NCBI GenBank assembly: GCA_003290165.1
Contig: QNQO01000220.1
Coordinates: forward strand, 655,001 to 719,000
Source of the DNA: Berberis thunbergii
Lineage: Eukaryota; Streptophyta; Magnoliopsida; Ranunculales; Berberidaceae
Direction of reading: 5' to 3'
Length of the DNA stretch: 64,000 nucleotides
Positions 34,604 through 47,248 of the stretch are shown here, piece by piece. The translations under genes were made by a program, and so were the position numbers. Position 1 is the stretch's first letter, and every line of letters begins with the position of its first letter. Below the pieces are notes generated by a model, which saw nothing but the letters and a program-made list of their open reading frames with translations, was not told the DNA's origin and ran no database searches.

Positions 34604-35160
34604 GCTTCTCTAATGCTGGACTGTCCTTTGTTGCTAAGCAGAGCCACTGCTACTAGGTCTTTGTCTCCATCTAGGTGGAGTGACTGCTCCACAATTTCTT
34701 AGTCTAGCTTCTATTCAATTTCTCTGGCGGGCTCCAGTTGAATTTGGGAACATTCTATCTGAACAGTGGAAATCACTCCTTCCATTTAGTAAAGCCAGGG
34801 CCTTCCCAAGATGAGGTTATAGATAGACGGTGCGTCTACCCCTATGAAGTCTAGGAACGTGATCTTCCTTAGTTATGGCTCTCCTGCCACCATTGCTAGC
34901 CTTATCTTTTCGATCAGGAAGCATTTCTCTTTGTTGAACCCACTCAGTAGGTAGTTAGAAGATGTTAGGTTTTTTTTTAGGTCCATATTGTGGAATGCGT
35001 TGTAGAACAGGACGTTGAGAAAGCTTTTCGTGTCCACCAGGGTCCTCTTCACTTCCCACCTTGCAATAGATACAGAAATGAATAGAGCGTCATTGTGCGG
35101 TGCGCAGATGCCTTCAAAGTCCTTATCTATGAAGGTCAAGGTTGGAATGTGGCTTTGCAC
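34604..35160 (-). pseudogene. Tat-minus protease remnant
   Basis: Read from 35160 downward: HIPTLTFIDKDFEGI, HNDALFISVSIARWEVK, then LVDTKSFLNVLFYNAF, where the catalytic D-T-G is D-T-K, and IEKIRLAMVAGEP. Beyond a stop the same strand continues with FLDFIGVDAPSIYNLILGRP (near 34845-34790). It corresponds to the intact protease ORF of Tat copy 2 (53793-54317). The active-site glycine is lost, so it cannot work. CACTA-B lies immediately downstream on this strand. Confidence 0.85.
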
Positions 35161-35389
35161 TCACGAATAGTACACGCGTCTGTCCTTGTTTGTAAGCTGT
35201 GTCCGCATCTCGAGGAGTGTCCGTTTGCGGGACCTGTTTGATTGTTCTTATTCTGATCTGACTCCATGAAAGACATATATTATGTCTGAAGTCTTATTTT
35301 CGATTTCTTTGACTGCCACTCTTTTTCCCTGATTTGGTCTTGCCATTTCTCTGAACTCAGGAATTCCTTTAGCTTTCCCTTATGAATCT

Positions 35390-36617
35390 AGTACTTGATC
35401 TCATACCTTAGACTTTTGCAGTCGTGGCCACCCTCTTTGTGGTATGGGCAATACTTGCTATTGTCGCATTTGGATGGGTCTTCGCGCTGCTTCAGATGGC
35501 ATTTAAGATCTTCCCATTTTTTCATGGAATTAAGGATGTCCGACAAGATAGAATTGAGGGGGTCATGGATCTGGATCCAACATAGTTAGAAGATTTCTCT
35601 AGCCTGGCGCGGCCAGAGTTTGACCTCCCATCATTGTGCTTTTGCATGTTTTTTTTGTCTTCTCGCATTGTTTTTCATTTCTGTCACTAAAAACGGAGGG
35701 TTTTTTTTATCTATTTCAGTTTCCTTCTTTGTTGTTCTCATTTTCTCTAGGGTGATGTACTTCAGGGCGCAATTCAAGAGTTCTACCATATCCAGGGGGT
35801 TCCAAGGTGAGGAAGTCGTAAACTTTCCCTCTTTCAGGCCCGCAGTAAAAGCCGCAATGGCAGTATTGTCACTGCAGCTGTCAATGACCATCATCTCGTC
35901 TTTGAAGCACGTGACATATTCCCTTAGTGTTTCATTCGACTTCTTTCTCAGGGAGAGTATATAGTGCTGGTCTGTCCTAATCTGTTGGATACCGACAAAG
36001 TGTGTCAGGAATTCTTTGGCCAGTGTCTTGAATGAGTTGATTGACTTTGGCGGGAGGCTGTGGAACCATGTCAGCGTTTACTTCTTCAGGCTGGTAGGGA
36101 ATGTTGTGCACATCACCGATTCAAAACTTTCTTTGAGCGCCATTAAATGTTAATAATGGGCACAAGTGATCGAACGGGTCACCAGTCTCATCATAGAACT
36201 CAAGCTTCGGAGAGCTGAACTTCTTTGGCAAAGCCTCGTTCATGATGTGGTCCACGATTGGGGGAATATAGAGGCGATATAACACTTTCAGGTCGTGAGC
36301 CCCTCGGCAAAGGGGGGGGGGGGTTCTGCGTGGCAAGTTTGTCTACCCTGAGAGTTGGGTCTCTGTTGACCACACCGCCGCCTCTAATTCAGTGAGAACT
36401 AGCAAGGGCTTGACTTTCCTGTGCATACTCTCTGTTGTTATCTAGGCCTATGTTGCTCCTGATCTTCATTGAAGGGTGGAGGGTTTTGTTGAACGAAAAT
36501 CTCCACTGCTTTAGCGATCTGTTGTATTTGCAATGATAACAGATCTATCATTGGGTCCATCGCTGTTACTGCCGGCACAAGGGTGTGAGCTTGCTGCCCT
36601 TGTGTTACCAGTACCGC
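35390..36617 (-). pseudogene. gag: Tat-minus gag remnant, cut at 36617
   Basis: On the minus strand: HDLKVLYRLYIPPIVDHIMN and FSSPKLEFYDETGDPFDHLC (36300-36150) are the capsid N-terminal part, matching the Tat copy 2 stretch FTPLKLDSYNGTTNPFDHL. Then DNTAIAAFTAGLKEGKF and MVELLNCALKYITLEKMR (35880-35720) and a zinc-knuckle-like CPYHKEGGHDCKSLRYEI (about 35450-35400). Frameshifts and stops separate the pieces. The 5' part and leader are missing because an Athila-type LTR begins at 36618. Confidence 0.82.
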
Positions 36618-37203
36618 TGAGTTATATTCACATAATTATTACAGAAAATATCTTCTAATTTATATTTGTTAGTGTTTCGAATATTATATTTATTCTAATT
36701 ATTTTGTTTTCATGCTTTTGGCAGAAATTGGAGCTTAAACAATGAAATCGTCTTAGCGTGACGAGTTTGAAAGAACTAACCCAAAGTGGTACAAATAGAC
36801 AGTGACGAGTGAAATTATGAGGGACATTTCCAAATTCTATTTATTCTCCTTCCTGCCACACACAAAGCCCCTTTCCTTTTTCGAGGCATTTCTCATCTCT
36901 TTCATGTCCATTTCCTTTCTATTCTCCTATTTCTTTATAGCCACCAACCCGATCTCATCGCTTACCGCGATTCTCGCTCGATAAAAGGATCTGCAGCGCA
37001 ACCATCATAACCTCGCCATCATCACCATCTCACATTCCCTTCCCTTTCTCTTTACTATCAATCTCTATACCACCTCCATCTCACTCGTTGCCCCTATCGC
37101 ACACGAACACAGAAAAAACCAGACACCATTCGACAGCCACCACCGTTTAGCACGCCCCATAACAAAACTTACGTCCCTGCCCTCAACGAACCAACACAAT
37201 CAC
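36618..37203 (+). repeat. Athila-type LTR fragment
   Basis: Begins TGAGTTATATTCACATAATTA and follows the first roughly 200 bp of the LTR at 57836 (TTATATTTGTTAGTGTTTCG, then a TTAGCGTGACGA motif). A CT-rich promoter-like stretch with GATAAAAGG near 36980 follows. It ends where Tat copy 1 begins. Its remaining part may lie at 47888-48457, but I could not trace that clearly. Confidence 0.7.
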
Positions 37204-37868
37204 TGATGATGCATAAAAACGGTCACACCTCTAAGTCACACATGTGTCATGATGATCTCGAGGAAACACGAGCTCCAGCGTCAGCCAAACACTGAATAGG
37301 CCCAAGCAGTTCTAAGTCCGCTCAAATCAATTTGCCAGACGGACCTAAATTCTCACAACATGCAAGGCCCATATGTCTCACATCTATCCTCAATACCCAT
37401 AAGCCCTATATAGGCAAGTACTCGAGGATTAGCTTCAGACGGGCAACTACAGCTGCTATTTGCTTTCAATTAGGAAGCAACCAGAGTACATTCCACACAT
37501 GGAAACTCTCTTTGACAGATTACTCTCGCATATCTAGGAGTACAGGGCTAACAAGGAACTTCCCTCCTACAACACAACTCCTAATTAGATAAGGATTTCC
37601 ACGAATATTTCCTTTCTAAACTACGTGTTCGATGGCCTGGTAGAACTAAGACTCCTTGCACTATAAATTAGACATGAGGTTCGTAAGCCAAGGTACGCTA
37701 CAAATTCCTTGTTACAGCATTACACTTTTCTCAGATCCCTGTCTGAGTTTAGCATTGGATTGCTATCAGCCACCACAATGATGGTCCGTGGCTCATGTGT
37801 GCTACTTGTGCAGGTCAAGATGGCAGCAAGAACCAAATCAAAGCAGTGAGCAAAAAATGATTGCATCA
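37204..37868 (+). repeat. 5' LTR of Tat copy 1
   Basis: Starts TGATGATGCATAAAAACGG and ends GATTGCATCA. It contains a probable TATA box, CACTATAAATTAGACATGAG, near 37659, shared in position with the other Tat LTRs. Confidence 0.9.
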
Positions 37869-37871
37869 GTT

Positions 37872-37889
37872 TGGCGCCGTTCGTGGGGG
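37872..37889 (+). other. Primer-binding site of Tat copy 1
   Basis: TGGCGCCGTTCGTGGGGG, three bases inside the LTR end. The first ten bases fit a tRNA-Asp 3' end, but the rest does not, so I leave the tRNA unassigned. Plant Tat-lineage elements commonly have a TGGCGCCGTxTGTGGGG-type site here. Confidence 0.8.
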
Positions 37890-37943
37890 CGACAAAGTTA
37901 TTAAATTTGCATTAAGCGTCGTTTCCTTTCAAAACACAAAGAG

Positions 37944-39300
37944 ATGGTGACCACTAGGTCATGCAACAACAAAGAACTAGGGGACACGTCGAACGCTCAG
38001 GCTGTCCCTATTCCACCTTTTTTCAGTAGCTTCTATCTTGCACGGGCCACCGACTCACGCTCCCGCACCGACGACAGCAATGACAGATCCCAGAATTGAT
38101 ACGCTGGCATCTCAAATACAGCGGATCGCCAAGGCGGTAGAATACAATAGAATCCACCACCCGCTAATGGAGACCAGAAGCAACACGAACCTCCATCTCC
38201 AGAAGATGATAGGGAGCAAGTGCAGAAAAGCCAAGCACCCGCTAGTTCTTATTGGACTAAAGGAGGCTGTGCGACTAACATTGAGTTCAATGCCAGGTCA
38301 GAGAGGCTCGGCCCTAGGAATCCCATCCGTAGAGGATCACATGACCCGGAGGTACTGTATCGCCTCTCTGTCTCAGCATTTGTAGATCAGATCATGAATA
38401 AGGCCCTTTCAAAAAAGTTCACTCCCCAAAGCTTGACTCTTACGACGGGACCACCGATCCTTTCGACCACCTACGCCATTACCATCATGTAATGGCCCTT
38501 AAAGAAGGATCTGAATTAGTCATGTGCAGGAGCTTTCCCACTAGTCTGAAAAGCTTAGCACCGACATGGTTCCACATCCTTCCACCGAAGTCCATCGACT
38601 TCTTCAAAATGATGCCAAAGGAATTCCCGACGCGTTTCGTTGAAAGCCAACATTTTTTAAAAGGCCCGTACTACACACTCCCCCTGAAATAGAGGTTCGA
38701 CAAGACATTCTAAGTGTATGTCATGTGCTTCAACAACGAGTTGACCCTCATCGATGGGTCCAACAACGATACAGCCGTGACGACTTTCAGTACCGGCCTC
38801 AAAGAGGGGAAGCTCTATGGAGACCTCACCCTGGAGCCCCCTCTAGACATGGAGGAGCTCCTCAAGAGCGTCCAGAGACACATCACCCTGGAAGAGTCTA
38901 AGACCGTAAAGAGGGAAACCGAAGGCGAGAAGAAACCCTTTGCTCCCAGGGATAAGAAAGAGGGAAAGAGACGCGAGGATGAGGAATGAAGCAAAAGGAA
39001 GCGCGGTGACAACAGACCGGACCTTGGCCAGTTCAGACCAGAGAAATCGTCCAACTACGTTTGATTCAAAGCGGTGACACCCCTAAATGCTAACCCGTCG
39101 GACGTACTGAAATCAATGAAAAGCTGGGAAGAACTTAAGTGGCCCCAAAGACACGCGGACCCCGCCAAGTGATAAAACGGCAAGTACTGAGCGTACCACA
39201 AGGAAGGTAGCCACAACACCAATGACTGCAAAAGTCTGAGGTATGAAGTTGAGTACTGGATCCCAAGAGCAAACTGAAAGACATCCTAATGTTTGAGAAG
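37944..39300 (+). pseudogene. gag: Gag of Tat copy 1, broken
   Basis: Pieces in several frames: MTDPRIDTLASQIQRIAKAV (38080 on), SHDPEVLYRLSVSAFVDQIM (38338 on), DGSNNDTAVTTFSTGLKEGK (38755 on), DMEELLKSVQRHITLEESKT and a lysine/arginine-rich segment (38930-39000). The zinc-knuckle region near 39180-39230 reads AYHKEGSHNTNDCKSLRYEV after a stop, with its first cysteine lost compared with TCHKEGGHNTNNC in copy 2. Multiple frameshifts and stops mean no functional Gag. Confidence 0.82.
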
Positions 39301-39518
39301 CTAACGAAACAAATAAATGATAGGGGGAGTCAAATAAGGAAATATAAAAGGAGACTCTAGGGATAGTATACATCCTTTAGGGAGTCAGACCAAATGAAAA
39401 CTAGTCATACAGGTCCCACAAGCTGACACTACTGGATATCTAGATGGAATCCGCAGGTGAGGAAAGATACATCAGTCACTCACAAGATTCAGAGCCCCAT
39501 TTCCACTTTGACATTTAC

Positions 39519-41271
39519 TGTCATGCCCCGATCCGCCAAGGGAATCGCAACGTGCCGATGCGTGAACTAACCCGTGGCACAGGCGAATCGTAATCGGCTA
39601 CAACATCATAAAATAACACATTCTTAATACGAGAATCAAACGGAAATAAAACTACGCTAAAGTTTGAACAAAATAACTATATTTGATTCGCCCCGCCAGA
39701 GTCATAGCGACAAAACCAGTATACAAACATCTAGTATAGCAATATAGTACATCTGAAACACAGAGGAAGCAAAACTGACCCGTACAGGGTGGACACAACC
39801 AAAATCGGGGCCTACGCGCCACGATCAGCAGGAACGCCAACACTGCCTGCACTCCAATAGAAGCACACCCCTTGCGGGGTCAGCAAAGCACAAAGCTAGC
39901 TGGTGCGAGCGAACTAAATACAAATAACGGAATACTATACCAGAAAAATTCATGCCAGACAATAAATGATAAATAACAAGTTCTAAAGACTAAATCACAC
40001 CGTGTCTCTAAAGATAATATTTTTAAGTTCAAGCAACAACACAAATATTTCAGATTCAACAATAACTACCAGTTTACGATATATGCCGATCATTACACGT
40101 GATTCGAACATGGTAAATATCAAGCAATGGAAATAAAGACAGTCTCATAATTCTTCATAGTCTCCTAGGTATAACAATCAGGTTGAAACCAAAAATTCTG
40201 TATAAGTGTCTCATATCGTAGGTATCCGCATACCCCACAAATGTGTCTCACCCAGACACATCCCACACGTGCACCAGTACCACTTCGGGCTTGTTTGTAT
40301 CCTAATGAGGTGCCATCTGCCAGAATACAAACTCCAACATCCCGAACGACTGGCTTAACACGGCCAACCTAACACAATCAAACTCAAGCGCGCTGGGAGG
40401 GAAAGCGAGTAATCCCAATTCTTACAGGTCGAAGCTCCTAAAACGCAAAACCACGAATGCGGGACCACGAAAAATTTTAAAACTACAAGGCAGACTCGAA
40501 AATGAGTAAAGTAGTCGAAAACTGAAATAAATAAATAAATACAAGCGGCGCGTGACTGAAAGAAAAACTTACATGCAAAAGATATTCGGCAACCACCCCA
40601 CCAAAACCCAAAGTTCGGCGAAAATGCGCCAAAACCCTCCCTTCTCTGGTCTGAACACCTCCAAACCGCACAACAGGCGGGAAATGGGTCTAAGAACCCT
40701 CGGAGTCACGAATGTGAGGCTCACCCACGCACCCAAAGCTAGAATTCATGCCGAAGAACCCTCCAAACAAACATGCACCCTGATTTTAGAAAAATTTCGG
40801 CCAACCCCAAAATCAACCTTGCATGTCGGTTCTAAGGGCTCCCAAGGACGCCACCAAGGCCCAAACACGGCTGATCGGAGCTATGGAAACCGATCAAACC
40901 CCAAACCCAAATGAAAATTGATTTTTTTTTCAAGAAAACACAACAAAGAAATGAAGAGGGGAAAGAAGAGTGGAAGAAATCAGGAGGAGGAGGTGAGCTT
41001 TGGGGGAGGAAATCACCCAAAACCACCCAAAACTGCTGAAGAAAAGAACAATCCGTCGCCTTGCTCATTGGAAAGAAAAGAAGAAAAAAAGAAAACAGAG
41101 AGAAGAAGAAAAGGAGGGGGGGTCGTTTTCTTTTAAAGAGTGGGTGGCTATGTGCCCCACCACCTCTACTGAGTACACCCCGCCCAAAATTTATTTATTT
41201 TTTGAAAAACGCAAATATTACATCATACACACCTTAAAAGAGATCTCGTCCTCGAGATCGGACAAAAGCCA
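39519..41271 (-). mobile_element. Chromovirus-type (Tekay/Del-like) 3' LTR inserted in Tat copy 1
   Basis: On the minus strand, 41222 starts TGTAATATTTGCG and 39519 ends GGGGCATGACA, giving a 1704-bp LTR. Just outside it (41264-41223) the minus strand reads CTCGAGGACGAGATCTCTTT, then AAGGTGTG. This is the conserved stretch found between pol and the 3' LTR in Tekay/Del-type elements. The internal region and other LTR are missing. The insertion coincides with loss of about 270 bp of the Tat protease relative to copy 2. No coding sequence; A/G-rich frames near 40900-41130 are LTR sequence. Confidence 0.65.
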
Positions 41272-41309
41272 CTACAAGAAAACCTAGGTGAAAAGCTCGG
41301 GATATTTAT

Positions 41310-41510
41310 GTCTCATCTGGTCCTATTTTTGGACTTCATGGTGGCAAATGCCCCATCATCTTACAATCTCATCCTGGGAAAACCATGGCTCCACTAGATG
41401 GAAGTTGTGGTATCCACCCTTCACCAATGTGTTAATTATACTGTTAACTACTCCGAAGGAACAATATGTGGAGACCAACCTACGGTACGAGGCTGCCACT
41501 ACGCCGCACT
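41310..41510 (+). pseudogene. Protease remnant of Tat copy 1
   Basis: After a junction near 41323 the sequence matches copy 2 from 54146: FLDFMVANAPSSYNLILGKP, WLH, a stop, then MEVVVSTLHQCVNYTVN-like sequence. The part with the catalytic DTG is absent, removed with or near the chromovirus LTR insertion. Confidence 0.75.
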
Positions 41511-43359
41511 GAAATAAATAGAGTGCTTCCGGATCCAACTACATCATGCAAAACAGCCTGATCCAGTGCAAGGACAAAAGATGATAGAGATATCATTTTC
41601 GAGCAGTATAGGAGCAATAAGCTCTTTGACCCAGCGAGTCAAAAAGCCCATGGCAGGCGAGAGTACACCTCCCCGGCATTCCATCGGTGCGGAGATCCGC
41701 CCCTCTGCAAGGTTTACTTTTCAGTAACCTATGTAACACCTCAACATCTCGCTAAATGATCAGCGAGAACAACCCGAATTCACTCCAAGGCCAGGATCGA
41801 TTTCTCTCTATTGACAGTTAGTTTGCTTTAAGCTATTTGTTTCCATTTCCGTAGTCAATATTGAGTTTTAGTTCTTGAAAGGCTTATGTAATTTGCAATC
41901 ATTTAAGAAATAAAGGAAGAATTTCGAAAACAATCTCTATTGATTATTCGAAAGATGTAACAACAAGCACCTTGAGGCAGATACAAAAGGCTACATATTA
42001 CGAACTCCTTGAGGCAGATAAAAAACTAAGCACTACAAGCATCTGAATACAGTGCGAACTGAAGTAAAAGAATCGTTTAGAAAATTCTGCTACAGACAAC
42101 ATCCGACAAAAACTTGCAAACCATTCGATGCGAGCAATCAACAAATATAAGCGAACAGGATACACTCGACCCCTTCCCAAGATAAAGACAAAATGGTAGA
42201 AGGGATTTAAAGGACTGAGTAGTAAGATTGCTCTGTCAAATCACTCCGAAAAAGTGCTCGTACTACAACATTGTAGACCTCACAACGTGCTGCTAATTTC
42301 CTCAAGAGACATTCAACCCCCCTTCAAACTTCCTCAAATAGGTTAAAAGAAGGCAGATAAAGATGGCCACAAGCAGCGACGCAGCTACGATCTCACATTG
42401 CTATCAAGAGAGACCATTTTTCCATATGCAATGGCAGGTGTGACTGAGAGCTACCACACTCAGAGACATTGCATATCGACTAACACTTCGATTAACAATT
42501 GGTTAGCAACAGGATTCGAGCATACGAAGGCAAAAATGGTATGGTGTAACACCAAGGCATCTCCCTTCGTAGGAAATTCGTACTACTTCTCCGCAATATG
42601 AGAATAAATTATGAGACCTCAACGGATCAACTACATGGTCACCCATAACTTGTGAGCAAACATAACAACAACTATCACTATGCCTGATCGGTGAAAATGT
42701 CAGGACTCTCGGAGACTCCATAGACGGAGACCCACCTTCAGCCTTTGGAAAACCCAAAGCATTTTCTTCAGCCTTTGGAAAACCCAAAGTGTTCTCTTCA
42801 AGCAAGAACATTACAGGAGATAAACTCTATGAATGATAGTGCCTACAACGATTAGAAATCAAAATTATATAGACATGATTGCTTAGTAGGCAGGTATTCC
42901 AACATTAACTGCAAAACATTGAATACGGTATGGAAACGAGGAGACGACGGTTCCCAACGAAACTGTGCAGACCACGTCATTCAAATTGATGGCACTGCAC
43001 ACAACCCCATCAATTGAAGGGAAGTAACCAATACTCAATCGTCACACAGCCTGCGCCGTACACATTTTATAGCGCGATTTCCCATACACATAGCGCACCG
43101 TGCTCTTGCTCTTCCTTCGCGGGCCCATGGGCGCGACCTATTACTCAAATAGTATTTTGTCACATGCTTGGCACGAGCACAAGAAATTGTAGTCAACCCT
43201 GGCATACAGATTGTATTACAAATCACTAGTTGATTTAAGGTAACTTCGTCCACCCAGGCACCGGGCAGATGGACTAGGTTCATATGCCCCCTAGCAGGCG
43301 GAACCTCTTTTCAAACCAGGCAAGCCCAGTTTGCCAAAGTTAATGACAATGACTTTTGG
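41511..43359 (+). other. Non-coding spacer of Tat copy 1
   Basis: Parallels 54318-56190 of copy 2 throughout (for example GAGAGTACACCTCCCCGGCA at 41660 and GCAATCATTTAAGAAATAAA at 41897). It includes a local duplication, CAGCCTTTGGAAAACCCAAAG, twice at 42740-42790. No open frame is conserved between copies, so I consider it non-coding. Confidence 0.6.
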
Positions 43360-44060
43360 TTCAACCCGACACCTAGTCCGCTTAGCACGAGCATTGATGG
43401 TTTAGGAAGTGGGAGTCTAATCAATGCTATCATGCCTGGTAACGATGACTCACCAGAGATCATTGCCCCCTTTACGGTTAATTATTGCCGAACCTAATCA
43501 ATTAAGCCTAGCTGATGACGACTAGCAACGAAAGCTTCTGATCAAAACCTGGACTTGGAGCCCCCACTGCGAGGGTGTAGATAGCCTAGAAGGTGGGAGC
43601 CTAGTCAGCCCCGAACTGATTCCGATGGCTCGCCACGGGACCACTTCTTTTCAGCGTGGCCTCCAAATCACCAAACCTGGACTTATAGCTTGCGCTGAGA
43701 GGGTATAGATAGTCTAGAAGGTGGGAGCCCATTCAGCCACAACCTGATTTCGATAGCTTGCCACGAGACCATTGCTTTTTCAGCGTGGCCGCCGAACACT
43801 CCCAAATTTGTTGTTGGCTGTGCACAGGTGTAGATAATTTGGAAGGTGGGAGCCTAGTCAGTCCTGAACTAATTTCGATGGCTTGCCACGAGACCATTGG
43901 TTTTTAGCTTTTCGCCAAACTCTCCTATCGAATTCATATCCCCCACCGCGCGGGGAGGGTGTAGATGGTTCGAAAGGTGGGAGCTTAGACAATCCTGAAC
44001 TGTTTCCGACGGCTTGCCACGAGATCACTGCTTTTCAGCCTAGTCGCCAAACATGAATCT
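43360..44060. repeat. Tandem repeat block of Tat copy 1, period about 128 bp
   Basis: The motif AGGTGGGAGC recurs at 43591, 43719, 43844 and 43975 (spacings 128, 125 and 131), each followed by an AGTCAG...CTGATTTCGATGGCTTGC-type stretch and CACGGGACCA. It is the same unit as the blocks at 22880 (inverted) and 56190. Confidence 0.9.
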
Positions 44061-44585
44061 AGTTGAGTCAACGTCTTTATGTTCCAACAGATTGAAATCC
44101 TAATATTAGCAAAAACAATTCGTACTGATACAGAGATCATACGGCTAATGCCCTAATAAGAGCTACTTAGGATGCCAACTCGAGCTTATGGCGCTTGACC
44201 CAGCACGAACACTCTGACACATACACTCGGCACAAACACTCTAACACATACACTCATAGCAGCAGCATCAGCCGATCCGTCAGACCAACAAGGTAAGACT
44301 CGAGCAGCTTACCTTAGGGACAAGACATAGCTCGGGCAAGTCAACCCCTAGCTAGACTGTTTGCAACATGGCCACTATTGTACATGACTACGCAACAACG
44401 ACCTTGAGTCATTCAAAATACAAAGCGATCAAGCTCTCTAGCGCAGACAGACCAGTCGACATCCTATGCCAAAGCAAGATGACAAGGAAAAATGAAAAGC
44501 ATGCAATAGAGACAACAAACACGAAACTGATAAAATTATTTTCAACTAACGGTCAAAATAATAAAGGGATACACTAGCACCAAGG

Positions 44586-47023
44586 TTACTTCCTATCAGG
44601 AGAAGGTGTAGAAACATAAGAGCTAAGCCTAGTGAAAGATTAAGCAGGAATAACATCCACACGCGCCACGGCCTGGGCATTAGGGCCCACATTGTCTTCC
44701 TCATTCGATGATGCAGAGGTAACAGACAAATCTACATATGACATCTTCTTATGTGGCCAGGATCCCACTCTGGATGTTCCTTCTTCATCAGCTCAAACAG
44801 CTCCAGCCGACCATGTACAACCCAGTGGAACTCACACTTGCCTTGTTCCTGAAGAAGCTTCTCCTATCGCACCTTCGCGTCAACAAGTTCACAATCTAGT
44901 AGCTCCAACTTGCCAGTCAGCGCTTTGACCTGAGACTGTTATGTGGCCAGACTGCTCTTCACAACACTAAACTCATGCCACCCCAATTCAAGCTAGTCCT
45001 TAGCCTTTCTCGCCCCGCGAGCATACAATTCCACATCAGATTCCAACTGTTGCTTCTCAGTAGCCAAGTCGGCTTCCTTCAAAGCACTCTTTTTAACAAG
45101 AGATTGCAGTTTAGAACACGCCTTAGCAGGCTCGACTTCTTGACGGATCCAGCTAAACTTCTTCTCAAGTTCGTCCCTTTCGGACACCACCTCTGACAGA
45201 TTACGCTCAAGGTCTTCCTAGCGAGCCCTCTGAGTCTCAGTGGCCACAATTGAAGGATCCAACCTCTACTCCTCAGCTTGCTTATTTAGCTGCTCAATTT
45301 CATAGAGCGCATTAGAGTACATCGTCTGCATGTGCGAGAAGACACGCTCCAAGGTGTATACCCTCTCATGAACAACCTCAACTTTCATCTCTGCAACGAC
45401 CACATGGCTCAAATGAGACATACCCAACATAAGGTACTTCAAGCCCTTATCCATACACCCTTCGAACGTATCCTCCTCGGGTATTGTTGCGTCGTCCATT
45501 AGCCAGCTGTGACGCCTGCTTACATGCTTCCTCGAAGCATATTCTACGTCCACTTCTTGGTGCAAGACCTGTGAACTCATCTTCACCAAGTCTGGTGCAA
45601 ACATGCTTATCCGTGCACCCGGATGAAGCTTCCCCGGATCAGGGATTACGCCAACGCCACCTTCACGGTTGCCACCATCTTCAAGCTCTCATTCGTGGCC
45701 TTCCCTTTGTCACTAACTGACGACCCTTTGGTACGAGACATCTCAATGGTATTTGGAGGGAGAAGAGGAAGATAATTATCCAAAAGACCCTCCAACACTT
45801 CTAGTTGTGGCCTAGAGTGAGACGGTGAGCAATTCAAAGTGCAGGAGACATGGCTAGTACCGTGGCCACTCTCATGCAAAACAACAATGGGATGATCAAA
45901 TTCTACAACCTTAGGCGAATCTTTACGAGAGCCTTCTACAGGAATGGTCACACGCGAATCAGCACTAGCGGAAGCTGCCATTGCAATCCACGCCAGACGA
46001 TCATTCAAAGCTTTGACCTGCACGCGACACTAAGGTTTGATATGTCTACAACTCCTGCAAACCACGAGTAATCTTTCTCCAAGCCAAAAACATCAACCTA
46101 TGTCCCAACAAGCCTAGCAGACTCACGCTATTCTCTCACTAGAGCGGGTCGTGCCGAAGTTGACTCAGTCCTCACACAAGACTTCTTCGCAAATGAAGCA
46201 AGCATTTCAAACGACTCTTCTGCATCAGACAAAATGAGAGCTTTGGCCCCAACAACCTTCCTCTTCCTTGAAGGGGCTCCATCTTCCAACTTGACTGATG
46301 AAGTTCGGTACAGAGTAAGGGAAACATGCCAGTTGTCCCACATCCCGCTATGGATGAAGTTGGAAACTCTTATGACATTGGCTGCGTACCTCTTTGGCAA
46401 ATCACAGAACGTCTCTATGGTATTAAGAGGAGTAGTAGGAAACCTTCCTGCAAAGAGACACAAACAATAATCAGTGAGTCCGTTATCAATCATATCAAAG
46501 TCACAAGAAAAGGGTTGAACTTACGAAGCGGCTTGAACTGTCGCTTGAGCGGACGACTCTTACACTAGAAATACTTCGAATCTGCAAGAGCCAAGAAGTA
46601 GTACTTCTTCCATAATTTGAAGTCATCAGGCAGATTAACTAAGCAAGTCGGCGACATCTTCATACAGACAGTGTTACCCTTCAGTCGAGGAGACGTCAAC
46701 AACTTAACAGAATCCTGAAGATGATCCTATATCTATTAGGCTCCAATTGGGCCGGAGGAAACCCTAAAAGATTCAGGAACTCCCAAACACGCCCAGAACT
46801 GGAAAGCGCACTTCAGTCTGAAGCATCCCACGATGCAAGGAATGAAATCGGTCGGAGGTGACATTGGCGTTTGGTCACCCTTCAAGACATACTATGCCAG
46901 GTCCTCAAGAATTCCAAAATTCACATGGGTGTCAGCGAGGACAGATTTAGACAACAACCTGTCTTCGAAAAACTCCAGACCCTTAGCCAAGATTGCGTCG
47001 ACAAGAAGGTTTTGTTCGGCCAT
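44586..47023 (-). pseudogene. Antisense ORF of Tat copy 1 (about 812 codons, broken)
   Basis: On the minus strand the start is MAEQNLLVDAILAKGLEFFE at 47023 and the stop TAA at 44588-44586 ends PSPDRK. The span, 2438 nt, is nearly equal to the 2442 nt in Tat-minus. Longest open parts: GRFPTTPLNTIETFCDLPKR to TSARPALVRE (46493-46128), QVKALNDRLAWIAMAASA to the VKVALA region (46023-45646), and FAPDLVKMSSQVLHQEVDVE to EIEQLNKQ (45604-45266). The coiled-coil-like part (45190-44993) and the C-terminal VHGRLELFELMKKEHPEWD module (near 44810) follow. It is opposite to gag, and its own start lies close to the 3' LTR. No known enzyme motif. Confidence 0.75.
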
Positions 47024-47234
47024 AAAGAAAATGAACAATCTTTTATAATCAAAGCGATATCTTCGAAAGCAACGAAAGTAGAAGGGTCAATTCTATACTA
47101 CGACTCTTTTATGCTAAACCAACGCATGTTCCATTAATGCGGTGTACTGCTCAAGCAATGATTCAGATTCAATTATCATGAGTGGCGCATCCCTTCAAGA
47201 GATGACTTAGCGAACCGATGTGACGACCACTAAC

Positions 47235-47248
47235 TCAGGGGGAGTAGC
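47235..47248 (+). other. Polypurine tract of Tat copy 1
   Basis: TCAGGGGGAGTAGC directly precedes the 3' LTR start TGACGATACATAAAAATGG. Confidence 0.88.

Noticed and set aside
43035..43283. Cysteine/arginine-rich minus-strand frame
   Set aside because: It lies in the Tat spacer and is not conserved in frame at 55860-56100 of copy 2.
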